Shown piece by piece: positions 52,728 through 62,377 of a stretch of 64,000 nt of DNA. Position numbers and translations under genes: made by a program. The stretch's first letter is position 1. Every line of letters begins with the position of its first letter. Below the pieces are notes generated by a model. That model was not told the DNA's origin. It saw only the letters and a program-made list of their open reading frames with translations, and did no database searches. The stretch is from JAPOXR01 sp964291445 (GTDB taxonomy: Bacteria; Pseudomonadota; Alphaproteobacteria; Rhodobacterales; Rhodobacteraceae): NCBI GenBank assembly GCA_964291445.2, contig OZ219864.1, positions 682,001-746,000 of the forward strand, read 5' to 3'.

Positions 52728-53770
52728 CCAACCTGTTTCCGCACCGATTCCGTCGCTGCCAGGATATCGGAGGTCATGACATCATCCACGGTAGGCGTAT
52801 CTCCCTTGAACTGCTCAAGCGCGGCGTAGGTGTCGATCTGCGCCTGCCAGTTATCCGGGTTCATGGCCGCCCAGCCATCCGTCGCGGTCACCTCGTTGAA
52901 CGAGAAGCCGAGCACGGGGCCTACCGCTTCCAGTTCGCTCTCGCGGCTCAGGTTCTTGTACTCCGCCACCAGGTGGTCGACACCGCCCTCCGGATTGCTG
53001 CGGGCCTCACCCCATCCCCGGGCAGACCCGGTGAGAAAGCGTGCGAGCACGTCGGCGTGGTTCGCGAGCATGTCGTCGGTGGTGTAGTAGACGTTGGCGT
53101 AGAGCTGGATCCCGGCATCCCAGAGCATCATGTCGACGCGGCCGTCGCCCAGCACCTTGAGCGCGTTGGTGTTGGTCATCCAGCCGGTGACGGCGGCCGC
53201 CTGGCCGGTCATGAGTTGATTCATGTCGCTGCCCATCTTGACCACCTCGACCTGGTCCTCGGCAATGCCGTTCTTCGCCAGCAGCGCCCGCAGCAGGATG
53301 ACCGCCGTTGGCTGGGTGGCAATGGTCTTGCCGACCATGTCCTGCGGGGTGCGGATGGGATTGTCCGCAAGCGAGAAATAGGTGAACGGATGCTTCTGGT
53401 AGCCCGCAGCAAACGCCTTGACCGGAATGCCCGCCGAGCGAGCCAGCATCAGGGACGGGCTGGAAGAGAGTTGGCCAGCCTCCGCCCGCCCGGCTGCCAC
53501 CGAGGCCACACCGTCCACGCCGGGACCACCTGGCGTGATCTCGAGTTCGATGCCTTCCTCTTCGTAGTAGCCCATGCGCTTGGCCACGACTTCGCCCATG
53601 ATGCCGTTGCTGGCGAGCCAACCCAGCTGCATGCTGACCTTCGCCTTGCCGGCTGCCAGCGCCTCCACGGAAACGAATGACGATGTGAGTGCGGCCCCGC
53701 CCAGGGCAGCACCGTATTGCAGGAACCGGCGACGGCCGGGTGATGTGGGGACATGATTGTACGTTGTCAT
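52724..53770 (-). CDS. ABC importer substrate-binding protein (SsuA/NMT1-like), Tat-type signal
   Basis: A 348-residue periplasmic binding protein. The N-terminus has a twin-arginine-like signal (SPGRRRFLQYGAALGGAALT), so it may be exported folded. The mature part follows the NMT1/SsuA pattern: VSMQLGWLASNGIMGEVVAK, GYYEEEGIELEITPGGPGVD, and TPQDMVGKTIATQ. GGGAGG lies just before the ATG at 53770. It is the first gene of the operon that runs to the SnoaL-like gene. Ligand could be a sulfonate, a pyrimidine precursor or another small compound. Confidence 0.9.
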   Translation of the reverse strand: MTTYNHVPTSPGRRRFLQYGAALGGAALTSSFVSVEALAAGKAKVSMQLGWLASNGIMGEVVAKRMGYYEEEGIELEITPGGPGVDGVASVAAGRAEAGQLSSSPSLMLARSAGIPVKAFAAGYQKHPFTYFSLADNPIRTPQDMVGKTIATQPTAVILLRALLAKNGIAEDQVEVVKMGSDMNQLMTGQAAAVTGWMTNTNALKVLGDGRVDMMLWDAGIQLYANVYYTTDDMLANHADVLARFLTGSARGWGEARSNPEGGVDHLVAEYKNLSRESELEAVGPVLGFSFNEVTATDGWAAMNPDNWQAQIDTYAALEQFKGDTPTVDDVMTSDILAATESVRKQVG

Positions 53771-54138
53771 TGTCGACCTCCCTTTTAACAACCGGGCGAC
53801 CTTAGCCCCGCCAGGTGTTCGCGGCTATTACAATTTTTCGTCCTATGCGTTGCCAAAAACGCAACATACAATCGAGCGCCCGCAACCAGCCGGAGGCCTC
53901 CCGTTTGCCGGGGAGCGCCAAGCCACCCAGGAGCACGATTCGTTGCCGGCTCGGTGCCATCACCAGCGAGAAAATCCATCTGGGAAAATCCACGAACCGT
54001 TTGTCAGGCGGGGCTATCAACAATGTCAGCGTGTTGTCAGCGGCTGACCACGAGCCCGGCCGATGACACTTCATGAAGAGACGAATTTGGCAGGACGAAT
54101 TCGACTTCAAGGTTCACCCGTAGTCACGCTACCTCGCA
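53771..54138. other. Upstream region of the catabolic operon
   Basis: About 370 bases between the substrate-binding protein start and the end of the cysteine desulfurase remnant. It should contain the operon's promoter and perhaps LysR sites, but no clear TTGACA/TATAAT pair or T-N11-A box stood out. It also marks the left edge of the foreign segment. Confidence 0.35.
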
Positions 54139-54910
54139 TCAAGCCTCATTCAACGTGCCCAGGGCCGTCATCACAAGTCCTGCCGCCTCATCGATCTCGT
54201 CATCGGTGGTGAACCGGCCAAAGCTGAACCGTATCGATGCATCGCATTCTGCGGCTGGCAAACCAATGGCGCGCAAGACATGCGATGGTTCGGGAGTGCC
54301 GGTCGTGCATGCAGCTCCAGTTGCTGCCGCCAGCCCCGGTTGCAGCACCCCGAGAATGTGCTGTGCGTCAAGCCCGCCGAAACGAAGATTGGCATTTCCC
54401 GGATGGCGGCCATGCATGGCCGGACCATTGACGGCAACAGGGGCACCAGCGGACCGGAGCAATTCCACGAACCTGTCTCGCTGTCCAGCAATTCTGTCAC
54501 GCTCGCCACACCCGGTGCCATCGGCAAACAACCGCGCGGCTGCACCGAAGCCAACACAGAGCGGCAATGGAACGGTCCCGGACCGAAGGCCGTTCTGCTG
54601 CCCGCCGCCATATATCAGCGGCTCGACCCGCTCCTGCAATTGGCGACGGATATAGAGCGCCCCTATGCCTTGTGGTCCGTACATCTTGTGGCCGGAAAGA
54701 CTGACCAGATCGGCGTGGGCGGCAATGTTGCTCATGTCCATCGCGCATGGCGCCTGCGCTGCATCGCAGTGAAACAAAATGCCCCATGCGGTGGCCATTC
54801 CGGCAATCGTCGGTAGGTCTTGAATGGCGCCGATTTCGTTGTTCACCGCCATGATTGAAATCAGCAGGACATTCTCATCCGGAGGAATCGGCCGTACATT
54901 GGCGACATAG
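54139..54910 (-). pseudogene. dndA: DndA/NifS-type cysteine desulfurase, 5' truncated
   Basis: The C-terminal ~250 residues of a PLP-dependent cysteine desulfurase. The frame is open from about 54910: ANVRPIPPDENVLLISIMAV, then NNEIGAIQDL. The PLP Lys is in DLVSLSGHKMYGPQGIGALY and the catalytic Cys in GAACTTGTPEPSHVLRAIG. The N-terminal ~120 residues are missing, and upstream the frame hits a stop just past 54910. The ATG at 54852 is internal to the family sequence. The ACTTGTPEPSHVL loop and the neighbour point to DndA, the sulfur donor of DNA phosphorothioation. Confidence 0.75.
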
Positions 54911-57900
54911 CACGGCGGCCAAGGTCATCGTATTTGCCCCGTCTGACACCGAACGAGAAGGAATTGGAGCCGGTCTCGGTCCCCTGGCTCGCATTGATAG
55001 CCAGGTAATTGTTGATCGAACGTCAGCGTGGCTTGATATCCTCAACGAGACCGGTGCTGCAAAATCCTACATGAAGGAGATGCTAGAGGGGTTGCGAAAG
55101 TCGCAGATCTTTATCGATTTAGAAATGTGGGTCGACTTTATTATTAATATAAAGATGCAGGGTTTTGCCTTTCCAGTACATATGAGGGTACAAAACGCGG
55201 CTCCAATGCTACGTATTCCGCGAGATGGATTTATTAAACTTCCGAAGTTCAAACCGGACGGAATGTCCAAGGCAAGGTGGCAGGACTTCAATTCGGCTTT
55301 CCAAACCGCCAGGTCCGAAGTGGGTGTTTATGCTGGACTTATGACCCCTAAGCAGGAGCCAGTTGATACACAAACTGTATTAGAGGCGGTTGACAAATTT
55401 GACCACCGAGATGAGGTGGATACCCTAACTGCTCTCGAAGCAGTCAGGGCGTTGCTCGATGACGAAGCGAACATCCGGCCAGGTGAATGGCGCAAGAGCC
55501 AACGCGATTTCTGCTTGGGTGTATCGTGGGAACGCATCGGTTCGTACCTCTTTGCGGGCGGCCGGCAAACGACGCGCAAGAGCCTCGGTGAACAGACTCT
55601 TGAGTTCATTGTGGGTAACTTCAAAGATGATGTGACGCAGGATGATCGCGAGCTTCTTAATTCTCTGAAAGATGCAATTCCGAAAGATCCCAAAGATGAG
55701 GAGGTCGACTTTTTTTCCCGATGGCAAGAACGGTTAAACCATCCCAAAGTCATTAGACTGTATAAGAGTTGGCAAAAGCGACTTTTTTCCAAGGAGGTTG
55801 GCGGTCACGACTTTCTATCCGCATTCTCCGAAGGGTTTGAGGCGTTGATTGTTGCCGGAGCGGAGACGCTTGGTGAGATGAATGATCCGCGAATATTGAT
55901 CCGAACAACCGAGCACAACAAGGCAATGTTCTGGGAAAGGCTTGATGCCGGGATTCAGAAACTCTTCCGCTTCGAACTAAAATCGGCCCGCGGGCTTTTC
56001 GGGGACAGTGTATTGTGGGATCTAGATGCCTGTTTCGAGCATGACGCCCTCGATGCGTCGAGTTCGAACGACGCTAGGAAGGTTGATCTAGAGCTCTATT
56101 TGGTTGAAGCTTCTGATTTAGACAATTTGTCTGAAGCAACTACTCCTCCGAAGTCGGCACCACGTGTGAAGACTACCTGGCAGCCAGGCTTGAGTCCCAA
56201 GAGCGAGCCAATCAGCCTCGTACTTCCTGACGATATTGCGGCGCTAGCGACGGCAGCCAAGAACAAAACAGGCATATTTCGGAGTCAAGTCTTTGCGCCT
56301 CGACCTGGGACGGACGGATCAACGGTTGCTTCGATCTCGCTAACGGACAGAAACTCCTTTAGTGATGTCGCTCAGGTGCAGGACGGACGCACATTCGACA
56401 CCACAGTGCGGGCAAGGGATGACGTGCTTGCCGCATTACGAAAAAAGGTGACTGAACTCGAGGCCTCGTACAGTCTCGATTCTGCTGCAGCAGATGCGAT
56501 GACGTCTGCGATTGACTATTTTGGAGAGAAATACAAGTCTGCGATCCTTGCGATTGCGGAAGATCCTGAAGCAGGCATGTCAAGCGAATCTGTGGTGGCG
56601 CAGGGCATGGCATTTGGGGCACTCTGTCGTGCCTGCCGACAGTATGCGACAAGTGAACGAGCACGGATAGAATTACGGCCACTCGTGGCGACGATTGGTG
56701 TCGTCACTTCCGCCGGAACCGATCCAATGGCCATCATGACCGCATGGCACCCATTTCGCCTTGCTGAGCGTCGAGCAAAGATCATCGATCTGGCCAGTTT
56801 CGTGGAATCGGTGTTGCATTCGAGAGCGGCGCGGAATTCCGACTTGACAATATCATTCGACGAGCGGCGTGCACTGACGAGGCAATGGGTGTTCCCAGAG
56901 GCAGCAGTTGTAGACGAGGTCACGATGATCTCGATCGAAGATGTGGCGGGATATAGCCTTATGGTACCGGCGGAAAACGTCTCTCGTAGCCAAGAGGCGC
57001 TCGAGAATTCTGCCCCCACGGCTGCAGCGAAATTCATTGAGTGCGTTGATCAGTACCTCGAAATTCATCCGCACGATGCCACCAACCTCTCAGTCGCCAT
57101 CTATGATTCCGAAAGTGTGATGCTACCCAAAGAAATTGCCCGACAGATAGTGCAGCGAATCCATCGCGATCCGGACCTGCGCTGCGATTTGGTCATCACT
57201 CATCACGAACAAAGGCGGATGCGGTCAATCTATCGCAGCCAGAACATACGTTTGGACCCGGAAATTGTCGGCGACATGACAAAGGGATTCTTGTCTCGTT
57301 TGCGCGTAGATGTGAGACCGAATTGCTCGGCACCCGGACAGGAGGAAGCAATTCGCGACATGGATCTTGTCTTTTTGCACGACACGATAAGCTGCCATGC
57401 CAATCCGATCTGGGACTATGAGCGCGGCGGCTCGTTAGACTTCAGCCCGGAATTTGAATTGACTTCCACAAGGAAACCTCGACGGAGGCTCTCCGAAGTT
57501 GACGCACCTGGGGTCGGCATTTACTTGACGGTGTCTCGGGCACCACGTGCGGTGGCTGAATATCAGGATCTTCTCTACGAGATGGGCAAGGCGGCCGTTC
57601 TGCCAGAGGGTCATCACGGCGTCCTCATTCGACATGTTCAGTTCGACGCCCCTGAGGTGCGGGAAATGATTCAGCGGGCGCATGACCTCGGTGAATGGGT
57701 GGTGAGCTATGATAAAATGTGTAGCCGAGCACTACTTGAAAAGTGCGGCGTTCAAGTCATCCGCGATATTTCGGTTCCAGGCAGCAGTGGCAGAGTGATC
57801 ATCTCGGCTGGTAAGATCAACAATCGATTGAAATCCAACGTTCGGCAGGTTTTGGCTGAAGCTTGCGGTATCGACCTGGAAACTGCAACCCATCTCGGCG

Positions 57901-60089
57901 ACGCGGTACTCAGGGATGTTGCCGAAATCTCTGGGCAGAAATTGCTATCGGCGGCTAGGTTTGCGAATGCCTCTCGTGAGATGATCGGGTTGAGCGTGAT
58001 GCGTGCGTATCTTGAAGCTGCCCTTCCGCGGGAGCGTCAGGAAACCACCCGTCCAATATTCATCTCACTAGACGACTATCGTGGTTGGTTCACTTCTGGC
58101 AAAGGCAAGATTGCGGATACGGTTGCCATAACGGTCATCGAATCGAAATTCGGATTTGAGCTGCTAGTCCAGGTAGGTGAAGCGAAATTCGTAGGAATGG
58201 CCAGCGAATTGGCAGAGACTAAAGAGGCGCGGCATCAAGTTCGGGATACTTTGGACAGGCTGAAACGGATTTTTGTGGACAATGAGGACCCAATCTCACG
58301 TATTGCATGGTGCTCGCGTCTGGCAGATCTTCTTGTGAATCGCGATGGTCTCTCGGATTGCCTTCCTGATCCCATTCGTAGAGCGGAATTCTTGGAAAAT
58401 CTCGGGACTGGCGAGGTAACTTTCCGTGTCGCTGGAGAGGCTGTGATTTGTGTTCACGACCACTATGAAACCGTGCCGAAACTGGAATCCGACCCGGACC
58501 AGCCGCATCTTCGTTGGCACATGGTGCCGTCGCCGGTCGTCCGGCAGACCCTGAAGTTCTTGGCCGACGGGGGAGTTCCCGACCTTGAAGGTTTAAGGGA
58601 AGTCTGCTGGTATACTGGCAAGAATGGGGGTCAAAGAATACCTTCGTGTCCGACGCAATCGACAGGCGGTAATGATGTACGACCCCACGATTCTTCAAGA
58701 GAGGTTGGAGAGGTAGTTGCTTCTGATACTGAAAACAACTCTGCTTCACCTGCTGTCGAGCCAGAAGGGACAAAGGGAGTGGCGAGGCCCATTGCAGAAT
58801 TAGGCAGCTCCATTAGGGCGGCCGCGGATTCGTTACCGGTACGCGCTGACAGTGAGGAGCGACCGCGCTTTATTCCTAGGCCAATTTACACCGTCTTGAA
58901 GGATATGGCTGAACAGGAAGAGGGCGCCATAAACGACACAGTATCGATCGCATGGGCAGAGCAGGCATCCGTGGATACTCAACGAGCGTTGAGCCATTTC
59001 GGTATGCAAGCGCATTTTGCAGAGCCCAGGTATCGTCTAACACCAAACGGTTCGCTGATCACCTTCCGTGGGCACGAAACTCTCACGGTAGACAAGATTG
59101 AGCGTAGGTCCGGAGAATTGTTGACAACGCATGGGATTGAAGTGGTTGATGTTCGGCCCGGGCGTGGGAAAATTTCGCTTTTCGTGAAGCGCGACAAGCG
59201 AGCCAAGGTACCACTCGGTTCGACCTGGCTCGGTGCTACTTGGCCGGACCGGGATCCGGGGGAGATGACCAACTTTATTCTCGGGGCAAGAGAAGACGAC
59301 GACAACCTCTTGTACCTCAACCTGGCTGGAGATTTCTCGGGCTACGAGGAGCACGGCCCTCATACGCTAATCGCGGGCGAGACTGGGAGCGGGAAAGGGA
59401 TTCTGACCCAAGGCCTCCTCCTGCAATTGATAACATTCAACGCACCTGATCGTGCCGAGCTTATCCTTGTCGATCCAAAAAAGGGGGTTGACTTCACATG
59501 GCTGAATGGTGCGCCGCACATGAGGGTTCCGGTCATTACCGAAATTGACGATGCTGCCGAAATATTCGATGTTCTAGTGAAGCAAATGGATGAACGGTAT
59601 GAGCGCCTTGCGCGGGTCGGTGCGCAGAATATTTTACAATATAATGGTAAAGTTGCTCCCGAAGAGCAAATGTGGCGCATCTTTTTGGTTCATGATGAGA
59701 TGGGCGCATGGATGGCGCAGGAGAAGGAATATCAGGAGGTGGTAATGTCTGCCGTTGCCAATCTCGGAATGAAGGCGCGTGCAGCGGGTATCCACTTGAC
59801 ATTGATCACTCAGCGAGCTGACGCAGACGCAGTACCCGCACGACTTCGAGATAACATGGGAAATCGCCTATGCTTGAAGGTACAAAACTCAACCGGGTCC
59901 AGAATGGTGCTTGGTGTAAGAGGTGCCGAGAGACTTCTCGGTAAAGGCCATATGTCCTGCATCATGGCTTATCAAAACCCGCCCCCTGGCCAGGAGTACT
60001 ACGTTGTTCAAGTGCCGTTCGCAGATCCTGAGGACATGCAAAGGCTCGCGAAAGCCGCAATATCTTATTGGCGCGGACGAACTCGGTAA
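54855..60089 (+). CDS. dptH: DptH-like FtsK/SpoIIIE-type ATPase, 5' truncated
   Basis: A very large open frame of 1744 codons. The C-terminal ~300 residues form an FtsK/HerA-type motor: Walker A GPHTLIAGETGSGKGILTQG at about residue 1505, Walker B-like RAELILVDPKKGVDF, and LVHDEMGAWMAQEKEY. The long N-terminal part has no recognisable catalytic motif. Size, domain order and the neighbouring desulfurase fit DptH, a subunit of the phosphorothioation-dependent DptFGH restriction complex. Another FtsK-like defence protein is possible. Its first in-frame start is a TTG at 54855. The first ~20 codons run antisense through the dndA remnant, so the native start is lost. Its composition is clearly AT-richer than the surroundings. 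Confidence 0.6.
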   Translation: MKSAGHSHPEESAVHWRHSTAAKVIVFAPSDTEREGIGAGLGPLARIDSQVIVDRTSAWLDILNETGAAKSYMKEMLEGLRKSQIFIDLEMWVDFIINIKMQGFAFPVHMRVQNAAPMLRIPRDGFIKLPKFKPDGMSKARWQDFNSAFQTARSEVGVYAGLMTPKQEPVDTQTVLEAVDKFDHRDEVDTLTALEAVRALLDDEANIRPGEWRKSQRDFCLGVSWERIGSYLFAGGRQTTRKSLGEQTLEFIVGNFKDDVTQDDRELLNSLKDAIPKDPKDEEVDFFSRWQERLNHPKVIRLYKSWQKRLFSKEVGGHDFLSAFSEGFEALIVAGAETLGEMNDPRILIRTTEHNKAMFWERLDAGIQKLFRFELKSARGLFGDSVLWDLDACFEHDALDASSSNDARKVDLELYLVEASDLDNLSEATTPPKSAPRVKTTWQPGLSPKSEPISLVLPDDIAALATAAKNKTGIFRSQVFAPRPGTDGSTVASISLTDRNSFSDVAQVQDGRTFDTTVRARDDVLAALRKKVTELEASYSLDSAAADAMTSAIDYFGEKYKSAILAIAEDPEAGMSSESVVAQGMAFGALCRACRQYATSERARIELRPLVATIGVVTSAGTDPMAIMTAWHPFRLAERRAKIIDLASFVESVLHSRAARNSDLTISFDERRALTRQWVFPEAAVVDEVTMISIEDVAGYSLMVPAENVSRSQEALENSAPTAAAKFIECVDQYLEIHPHDATNLSVAIYDSESVMLPKEIARQIVQRIHRDPDLRCDLVITHHEQRRMRSIYRSQNIRLDPEIVGDMTKGFLSRLRVDVRPNCSAPGQEEAIRDMDLVFLHDTISCHANPIWDYERGGSLDFSPEFELTSTRKPRRRLSEVDAPGVGIYLTVSRAPRAVAEYQDLLYEMGKAAVLPEGHHGVLIRHVQFDAPEVREMIQRAHDLGEWVVSYDKMCSRALLEKCGVQVIRDISVPGSSGRVIISAGKINNRLKSNVRQVLAEACGIDLETATHLGDAVLRDVAEISGQKLLSAARFANASREMIGLSVMRAYLEAALPRERQETTRPIFISLDDYRGWFTSGKGKIADTVAITVIESKFGFELLVQVGEAKFVGMASELAETKEARHQVRDTLDRLKRIFVDNEDPISRIAWCSRLADLLVNRDGLSDCLPDPIRRAEFLENLGTGEVTFRVAGEAVICVHDHYETVPKLESDPDQPHLRWHMVPSPVVRQTLKFLADGGVPDLEGLREVCWYTGKNGGQRIPSCPTQSTGGNDVRPHDSSREVGEVVASDTENNSASPAVEPEGTKGVARPIAELGSSIRAAADSLPVRADSEERPRFIPRPIYTVLKDMAEQEEGAINDTVSIAWAEQASVDTQRALSHFGMQAHFAEPRYRLTPNGSLITFRGHETLTVDKIERRSGELLTTHGIEVVDVRPGRGKISLFVKRDKRAKVPLGSTWLGATWPDRDPGEMTNFILGAREDDDNLLYLNLAGDFSGYEEHGPHTLIAGETGSGKGILTQGLLLQLITFNAPDRAELILVDPKKGVDFTWLNGAPHMRVPVITEIDDAAEIFDVLVKQMDERYERLARVGAQNILQYNGKVAPEEQMWRIFLVHDEMGAWMAQEKEYQEVVMSAVANLGMKARAAGIHLTLITQRADADAVPARLRDNMGNRLCLKVQNSTGSRMVLGVRGAERLLGKGHMSCIMAYQNPPPGQEYYVVQVPFADPEDMQRLAKAAISYWRGRTR

Positions 60090-60269
60090 CAGTGTTGATC
60101 GATGGGGCAATTCGCTTGCCGCCGAACGGCGGGCTTTTGCAAGCATCCATTCTTGCCTGCAAGAACCCCCATGACAAGCGATTTTCCTGCCGGTCTCAAC
60201 GATTCCTCCCGGATTGTCATTGCCTCGATATTCCCACGATCAAGTATTGATGTGAATCCGAGCTCCGGA

Positions 60270-60690
60270 TCACACGATGCCGATCCGCAACCGGCGACCT
60301 TCGAGCCATGGCACCGCGATGTCGGTCTCGAGATATCCGGCATTGAGCAGGAACGGATTATTGGCCCGCCGCTCCAGCCGGATTTCGATGATGTCCTCGC
60401 CGATCCTGATAACGGCCGGCACCTTGATGAAGTTCCGAAACAGCGTTCGGGGCTTGGCATGTTCCTTGCCATGGCCGATCCGCACCACCAGCAGCCGATA
60501 AAGGGCACTGGCCATGAGCGTGAACTGCAGATCGGGATCGATCTTCATCGGCACGGAAGCCGACAGCGCGTCCATGTGGAAGAAGTCGATGGCATCGGAA
60601 ATGGCGTTCTCGATCACCATGCGCCGCGCATGGCGGTCGATGAGCTGGCTGGCCGCGCTCGTCATCTGGTTGGTCTGCAGGAGGGGGCAA
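60270..60690 (-). pseudogene. DDE transposase C-terminal remnant (IS4-like)
   Basis: A 131-codon frame with SAASQLIDRHARRMVIENAI, SDAIDFFHMDALSASVPMKI and LMASALYRLLVVRIG, typical of the C-terminus of IS4-like transposases. In these the Glu of RMVIENAI would be the third catalytic acid. Upstream of 60665 similarity continues briefly in another frame (DQPDDERGQPAHRP...), indicating a frameshift. The first two catalytic Asp are absent. It marks the right side of the DptH segment. Confidence 0.65.
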
Positions 60691-60767
60691 CACAGGAATC
60701 ATGGCCTCCGGAACCGTGATTGAAGCAGACCAGCGGCCCCGGCGGGCCTGCCCGGCCGCGGTCGGCC

Positions 60768-61040
60768 TCAGCTCCCGGACAGCACCCAGCCAACTGCGGC
60801 GATCACGGCGGCGGCGCTGGCGGCATTCAAGGCAAGACCAATGATGATGATCCGCATTGTCAGCCGAGCCTCGAGGCCCGCCATATCCGTTTTCAGATCC
60901 GCCAGATCGGCTTTCGTCGCCACCCCGCCGGTCACCCCGGCCCGGACGGCTTCAGTGATCGCCTCGGCCTGATCGGAGCTGAAACCCCTGGCCTTGAGCT
61001 GGCGTGTCACCGCCAGGGTATCGAATGCAGCATCCACCAT
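60768..61040 (-). CDS. DUF1640-like coiled-coil membrane protein
   Basis: A 90-residue protein of the DUF1640/CCDC90-like type: FDTLAVTRQLKARGFSSDQA, a coiled-coil with KADLADLKTDMAGLEARLTM, and one C-terminal membrane segment IIIIGLALNAASAAAVIAAV. Such proteins are common near mobile elements and phage remnants in alphaproteobacteria. The function is unknown. It lies between the transposase remnant and the mutasome cassette. Confidence 0.75.
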   Translation of the reverse strand: MVDAAFDTLAVTRQLKARGFSSDQAEAITEAVRAGVTGGVATKADLADLKTDMAGLEARLTMRIIIIGLALNAASAAAVIAAVGWVLSGS

Positions 61041-61518
61041 GCCGGGAAGGTAGCACCGCCCGCCAGTTGCTTCAATACCGGTTGTTGCCGGCAGACCATC
61101 AACCAGAGGTCGGCTCCGGCTGATCGTGCATTCGCCAGAGTTCTTTCTGTTGCCTTCCCGACGGTTTTGGCTGCGTGCCTCGCATCAAGACGCCGCTCAA
61201 GCTTGGCCGTCCGTCCGGTCACGGGTGACCAGCATACCCGGCCGGGGCCAGGCGCTGCCTCTTCCGAAGTTGACGGCTGGACGTCTCGTCGGTTTGTTGT
61301 GGAAAACCGTGCGGCCGCGGGCGGGATGTCCGTTGCATTCCCGGCTGCGGGTTGTTGCCGGCGGCGGCATCCCGGCACCGGCCGCATGGCAGAAAACCCC
61401 ATATTACAAGGCTTTGCCGGCAAAACCTTGGCTGCCCACGCTCAAGAAATGACGATCAGCGATGCCCGGAACGGGTTTCCACAACCAGTTTTTGCCGCTT
61501 CTTGACATCGGTTTTTAC
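61041..61518. other. Intergenic stretch upstream of the mutasome cassette
   Basis: About 480 bases. Translated frames match no family I recognise. The last ~20 bases contain the imuA promoter elements. Otherwise nothing is supported. Confidence 0.35.
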
Positions 61519-61530
61519 GAACAAATAAAG
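61502..61530 (+). promoter_or_regulatory. imuA promoter
   Basis: TTGACA at 61502-61507 is a perfect -35. The -10 candidate ATAAAG at 61525-61530 lies 17 bases downstream and is only partly matched, which suits an SOS-controlled promoter. A start about 7 bases after it falls on the imuA ATG at 61538, so the mRNA may be leaderless. Confidence 0.45.
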
Positions 61531-61533
61531 AAC
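61519..61533 (+). promoter_or_regulatory. Alphaproteobacterial LexA box
   Basis: GAACAAATAAAGAAC is the alphaproteobacterial LexA operator GAAC-N7-GAAC. It overlaps the -10 of the imuA promoter and ends four bases before the imuA ATG. LexA binding here would block transcription of imuA-imuB-dnaE2 until DNA damage. Confidence 0.85.
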
Positions 61534-61537
61534 ACAT

Positions 61538-62377
61538 ATGGGTTCTTCTGTCACATCTTCTGCTACGCCTGGACGGGCCGCCAGCCTGTCGGCCTTGCGC
61601 GAGCGCATCGCGGTGCTTGAGCAGCGCCCGTCACTGACCGAACCAGGCCAGGAGCGGTGTCATCAGGGCCGGGATGCACGACCCTGGCGAACCGGCATCG
61701 CAGCGCTGGACAGCGCGTTGCCCGATGCGGGGCTGGCGCCGGATGGCCTGCACGAAGTGGCGGCAGCGACTCCTGCCGACAGGCCGGCAGCCCTGGCCTT
61801 TCTCGCCGCCCTGCTCGGCCGGCTTGGTCGGGATGGCATGGTGCCGGTCTGCCAGGGTCCCGGCAGCATTCCCCGGCTCGGCCGGCTCTACGGGCCAGGC
61901 TGGCACAGCCTCGGAATGGACCCGGCAGAGCTGATGATTGTCGAGGCCGGGCACGAGCGGGACGCGCTTTGGGCGATGGAGGAAAGCCTGCGCAGCGGCG
62001 CAGCGGCGGCGGTGCTGGGGGAGACGGAGCGGTTGGCCTTTGTCGGCAGCCGGCGGCTGTCGCTTGCCGGGCGAGAGGGCAGAACGCCGCTGCTGCTGTT
62101 GCGGGGAGACGGGATGGACGGTGCGAGCGCCGCGACAACCCGCTGGCGGGTGGCGGCGCTGCCAGGTCCCTCCCACCCATTCGACGCCACCGCGCCCGGC
62201 CTGCCGCGTTGGCACCTTGAATTGCTGCGTTGCCGGGGCGGCAGGCCGGCAAACTGCATCGTGGAGTGGAATCGTGAAACGGGTAATTTCGCTATGGTTA
62301 CCGCGCTGGCCAATCGATCGGTTGCGCCGGATGCGGGCCGGCATCCGGTCCCGGCCTTCGCGCGGGCAGCCGGCTAA
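61538..62377 (+). CDS. imuA: ImuA, mutasome RecA-like accessory protein
   Basis: A 279-residue RecA-fold protein that helps the error-prone DnaE2/ImuB system. Parts of the fold are seen: TGIAALDSALPDAGLAPDGL, LAALLGRLGRDGMVPVC, and a C-terminal WHLELLRCRGGRPANCIVEW typical of ImuA. No strict Walker A GxxxxGKT is visible, as in other ImuA proteins. The ATG at 61538 has no ribosome-binding site because the LexA box and -10 occupy that space, so a leaderless mRNA is likely. Its end overlaps the imuB start. Confidence 0.88.
   Translation: MGSSVTSSATPGRAASLSALRERIAVLEQRPSLTEPGQERCHQGRDARPWRTGIAALDSALPDAGLAPDGLHEVAAATPADRPAALAFLAALLGRLGRDGMVPVCQGPGSIPRLGRLYGPGWHSLGMDPAELMIVEAGHERDALWAMEESLRSGAAAAVLGETERLAFVGSRRLSLAGREGRTPLLLLRGDGMDGASAATTRWRVAALPGPSHPFDATAPGLPRWHLELLRCRGGRPANCIVEWNRETGNFAMVTALANRSVAPDAGRHPVPAFARAAG

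Noticed and set aside
58500..60089. Plain FtsK/TraB-type DNA translocase
   Set aside because: The protein is far too long, has no N-terminal membrane segments or C-terminal gamma domain, and lies beside a DndA-type desulfurase, so a DptH-like role fits better, though not proven.
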